From CAZRZN01 sp964604565 (lineage in GTDB: Bacteria; Pseudomonadota; Alphaproteobacteria; Rhodobacterales; Rhodobacteraceae), in assembly GCA_964604565.1 (NCBI GenBank), contig CAZRZN010000081.1:1-15391 (forward strand): 15,391 bases of DNA, written 5' to 3'. Below, one piece after another: positions 14,083 to 15,391 of this stretch. The position numbers and the translations under genes were made by a program. The notes under the pieces were generated by a model that saw nothing but the letters and a program-made list of their open reading frames with translations, did no database searches and was not told where the DNA came from. Positions within the stretch are counted from its first letter, which is position 1. Every line of letters starts with the position of its first letter.

Positions 14083-15104
14083 CAGAGCATCTGACGGGGC
14101 CGCGCCCCGCCCATGTCGCGGATGCCGCGCAGGACCTTTTCGGGCGTGACGGGCAGATCGTCGATGCGCACGCCCACGGCGTCGTAGACCGCGTTCACCA
14201 CCGCGGGAAGCACCGGGTTGGCGCACATCTCGCCCGGGCCCTTGCCGCCGTAGGGCCCGTCCTCAGCGGGGCGTTCGAGGATGGAGATGTGGTGCGGCGC
14301 AAGGTCGCCCGGCCCGGGCATGGTGTAGGTGTTGAAATCTTCGGGGCCGTGGTCCCGCGCGGGGTAATAGGGTTCTGTCGTCTCCCAGGCGGCATGGCTC
14401 ATCCCCATCCACGCGCCGCCGCGCAACTGCTGTTCCACCAGCTTGGGGTTCAGCGCGCGCCCGACCTCGTAGGCGGATTGCATGTCGGTGACGGTGACCT
14501 CTCCGGTCTCGTCGTCGACCTCGACCGTGACCAGCATCGCGGCATGGGCAAAGGTGGTGACGGGCGACATCTCTCCGGTTTCGGGGTCCACCTCGGACAG
14601 CGGGATCAGGAAGATTCCGCGCCCGGCAATGGTGCGCCCCTGCTTGAACTGCGCCGCCTGGGCCGCCGCCATCGTGGTGATCGACCGCGACGGCGCCCCC
14701 TTGACGTGGATGTTGCCCTTGCCGTCGGTTGTCAGGTCGCCCGCGTCGACCTCGAGCTCTTCGGCGGCGGCTTCCAGCATCACCTGCCGCGCCTCTTCGC
14801 TGGCGCGGATCACGGCATTGCCCATGCGGTGAGTCCCGCGCGAGGCAAAAGACCCCATGTCATGCGGGCCGGTGTCGCTGTCGGCGGTGTCGACGTAGAC
14901 ATCCTCGACCGGGACGCCCAGCGTCTCTGCCGCGATCTGTCGTGTGACGGATTTCATGCCCTGGCCAAGGTCGATGGCCGACAGGGCGACGGTGAACTTG
15001 CCGTCGGGGTTGGAATGCACCAGCGCCTGGGACGGGTCGCCGCCGAGGTTCATGCCGATGGGATAGTTGATCGCCGCAAACCCGCGGCCCTTGTGAATGG
15101 CCAT
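14082..15104 (-). CDS. Molybdopterin-binding subunit of xanthine dehydrogenase family, C-terminal half only
   Basis: 340-aa protein corresponding to the second molybdopterin-binding domain of aldehyde oxidase/xanthine dehydrogenase large subunits, which normally run to about 750-800 aa. It begins HKGRGFAAINYPIGMN, the point where the second half of a full-length subunit starts. Family motifs follow: SAIDLGQGMKSVTRQIAAET (42-61), DTADSDTGPHDMGSFASRGT (about 72-91), and GGKGPGEMCANPVLPAVVNA with Glu292 at the position of the catalytic Glu. It ends DLPVTPEKVLRG. It has its own ATG and ribosome binding site (AGGAG at 15111-15115) and overlaps the upstream stop as TGATG. It therefore looks like a separately translated half, not a truncated pseudogene. 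The first half, the FAD and the 2Fe-2S subunits should be encoded to the right, outside the window. The reaction would be hydroxylation of an aldehyde or N-heterocycle at molybdenum; the substrate is unknown. Confidence 0.88.
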   Translation of the reverse strand: MAIHKGRGFAAINYPIGMNLGGDPSQALVHSNPDGKFTVALSAIDLGQGMKSVTRQIAAETLGVPVEDVYVDTADSDTGPHDMGSFASRGTHRMGNAVIRASEEARQVMLEAAAEELEVDAGDLTTDGKGNIHVKGAPSRSITTMAAAQAAQFKQGRTIAGRGIFLIPLSEVDPETGEMSPVTTFAHAAMLVTVEVDDETGEVTVTDMQSAYEVGRALNPKLVEQQLRGGAWMGMSHAAWETTEPYYPARDHGPEDFNTYTMPGPGDLAPHHISILERPAEDGPYGGKGPGEMCANPVLPAVVNAVYDAVGVRIDDLPVTPEKVLRGIRDMGGARPRQML

Positions 15105-15391
15105 CAGCGTCTCCTGAATCCGGACAGTGACGAGAACCGCATCGCGCCGCTGCGCGCGGGCTTTTTGCGCGCCGGGTCGGGCGCGGATCCTGACGGGGGC
15201 GGCGTTTCGGCGGGTCGTGCGGCGCTGGCCGCCGGGCCCGGTTCCGGCGGACGCGCGGCCGAAGCCGGGGCCGGTTGCGGCTGTTGCCGTGCATGGGTCT
15301 GCAGCGCGGGGCGTGCGGGCTGCGCCGTGGCGGGCGCGCTGTCGCCGCCCTTGCGGGCATAGCTGGACGCCCTGAACCCCTCGACCCGGCC
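15104..15391 (-). CDS. C-terminal end of an unidentified protein with Pro/Ala-rich tail (cut by window edge)
   Basis: Open minus-strand frame entering from the right edge and ending in TGA at 15104-15106, which overlaps the next ATG (TGATG). The 95 visible residues begin GRVEGFRASSYARKGGD. They continue as about 60 residues rich in Pro and Ala (stretches such as QQPQPAPASAARPPEPGP) and end in a basic tail (DPARKKPARSG, then SLSGFRRR). Third codon positions are almost all G or C, as in the neighbours, which supports real coding. I do not recognise the family. By position it should be another subunit of the molybdenum hydroxylase, perhaps the missing first half of the molybdopterin subunit, but the visible tail is not diagnostic. 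The gene starts outside the window. Confidence 0.6.
   Translation of the reverse strand, partial: GRVEGFRASSYARKGGDSAPATAQPARPALQTHARQQPQPAPASAARPPEPGPAASAARPAETPPPSGSAPDPARKKPARSGAMRFSSLSGFRRR

Noticed and set aside
14083..14226. N-terminal extension of the MoxR ATPase frame into the Mo-subunit gene
   Set aside because: The extra 48 residues are basic low-complexity sequence; ATG 14082 makes a TGATG junction and a normal-length MoxR protein.
14082..15104. Reading the short Mo subunit as a degraded pseudogene
   Set aside because: It has its own start, ribosome binding site and coupled junctions, intact motifs to the C-terminus and normal codon use, which fits a working half-subunit better.
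14082..15391. Calling the operon a carbon monoxide dehydrogenase (cox) cluster
   Set aside because: The diagnostic active-site loop lies in the part of the large subunit outside the window, and the four hydrolase domains downstream do not fit CO oxidation.
1..15391. CRISPR array, tRNA/rRNA, insertion sequence, toxin-antitoxin or phage-defence system
   Set aside because: I looked for direct repeats with spacers, cloverleaf-like segments, transposase motifs and small paired genes and saw none.

Overview
The window is GC-rich, tightly packed DNA with strongly G/C-ending codons, consistent with an alphaproteobacterium. Gene content (family 5 peptide-type ABC importers with a fused double ATPase, CoxD/CoxE-like accessory genes beside a molybdenum hydroxylase) and overall feel suggest a Rhodobacteraceae (Roseobacter-type) chromosome. 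That placement is inference; there is no rRNA or other marker here. I see no tRNA, CRISPR, insertion sequence or phage gene.

Region A (168-8410) is a peptide/oligopeptide import locus arranged around a divergent control region at 4062-4309. Leftward run the periplasmic binding protein (2361-4061) and two permeases (1144-2253 and 168-1151, overlapping by 8 bp). Two perfect-armed hairpins lie between the binding protein and the permeases. Rightward run a fused double ATP-binding protein (4310-6154), an exported endonuclease/exonuclease/phosphatase-fold hydrolase (6179-7186) and an M20 deacylase of the ArgE type (7250-8410). The parts make one complete importer plus an enzyme that could trim imported acyl-amino acids or peptides.

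Region B (8411-8732) is a convergent, gene-free spacer with three stem-loops. The one at 8711-8733 is followed on the minus strand by TTTT and probably terminates the right-hand operon.

Region C (8733 to the right edge, all minus strand) is one compact operon with TGATG or ATGA overlaps between most genes. In transcription order it holds: the end of an unidentified protein with a Pro/Ala-rich tail (cut by the edge); a 340-residue protein that is only the C-terminal half of a xanthine-dehydrogenase-family molybdopterin subunit; a MoxR/CoxD-type AAA+ ATPase; a CoxE-like VWA protein; a TIM-barrel amidohydrolase; a metallo-beta-lactamase-fold lactonase-like enzyme; and a fusion of an SMP-30/gluconolactonase propeller with an isochorismatase-like domain whose usual catalytic Cys is Ser. 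A molybdenum hydroxylase with its maturation pair and four ring-opening-type hydrolase domains reads as a catabolic route for a (hetero)cyclic or lactone-forming compound. The substrate cannot be told from the sequence. This operon is the most interesting part of the window.
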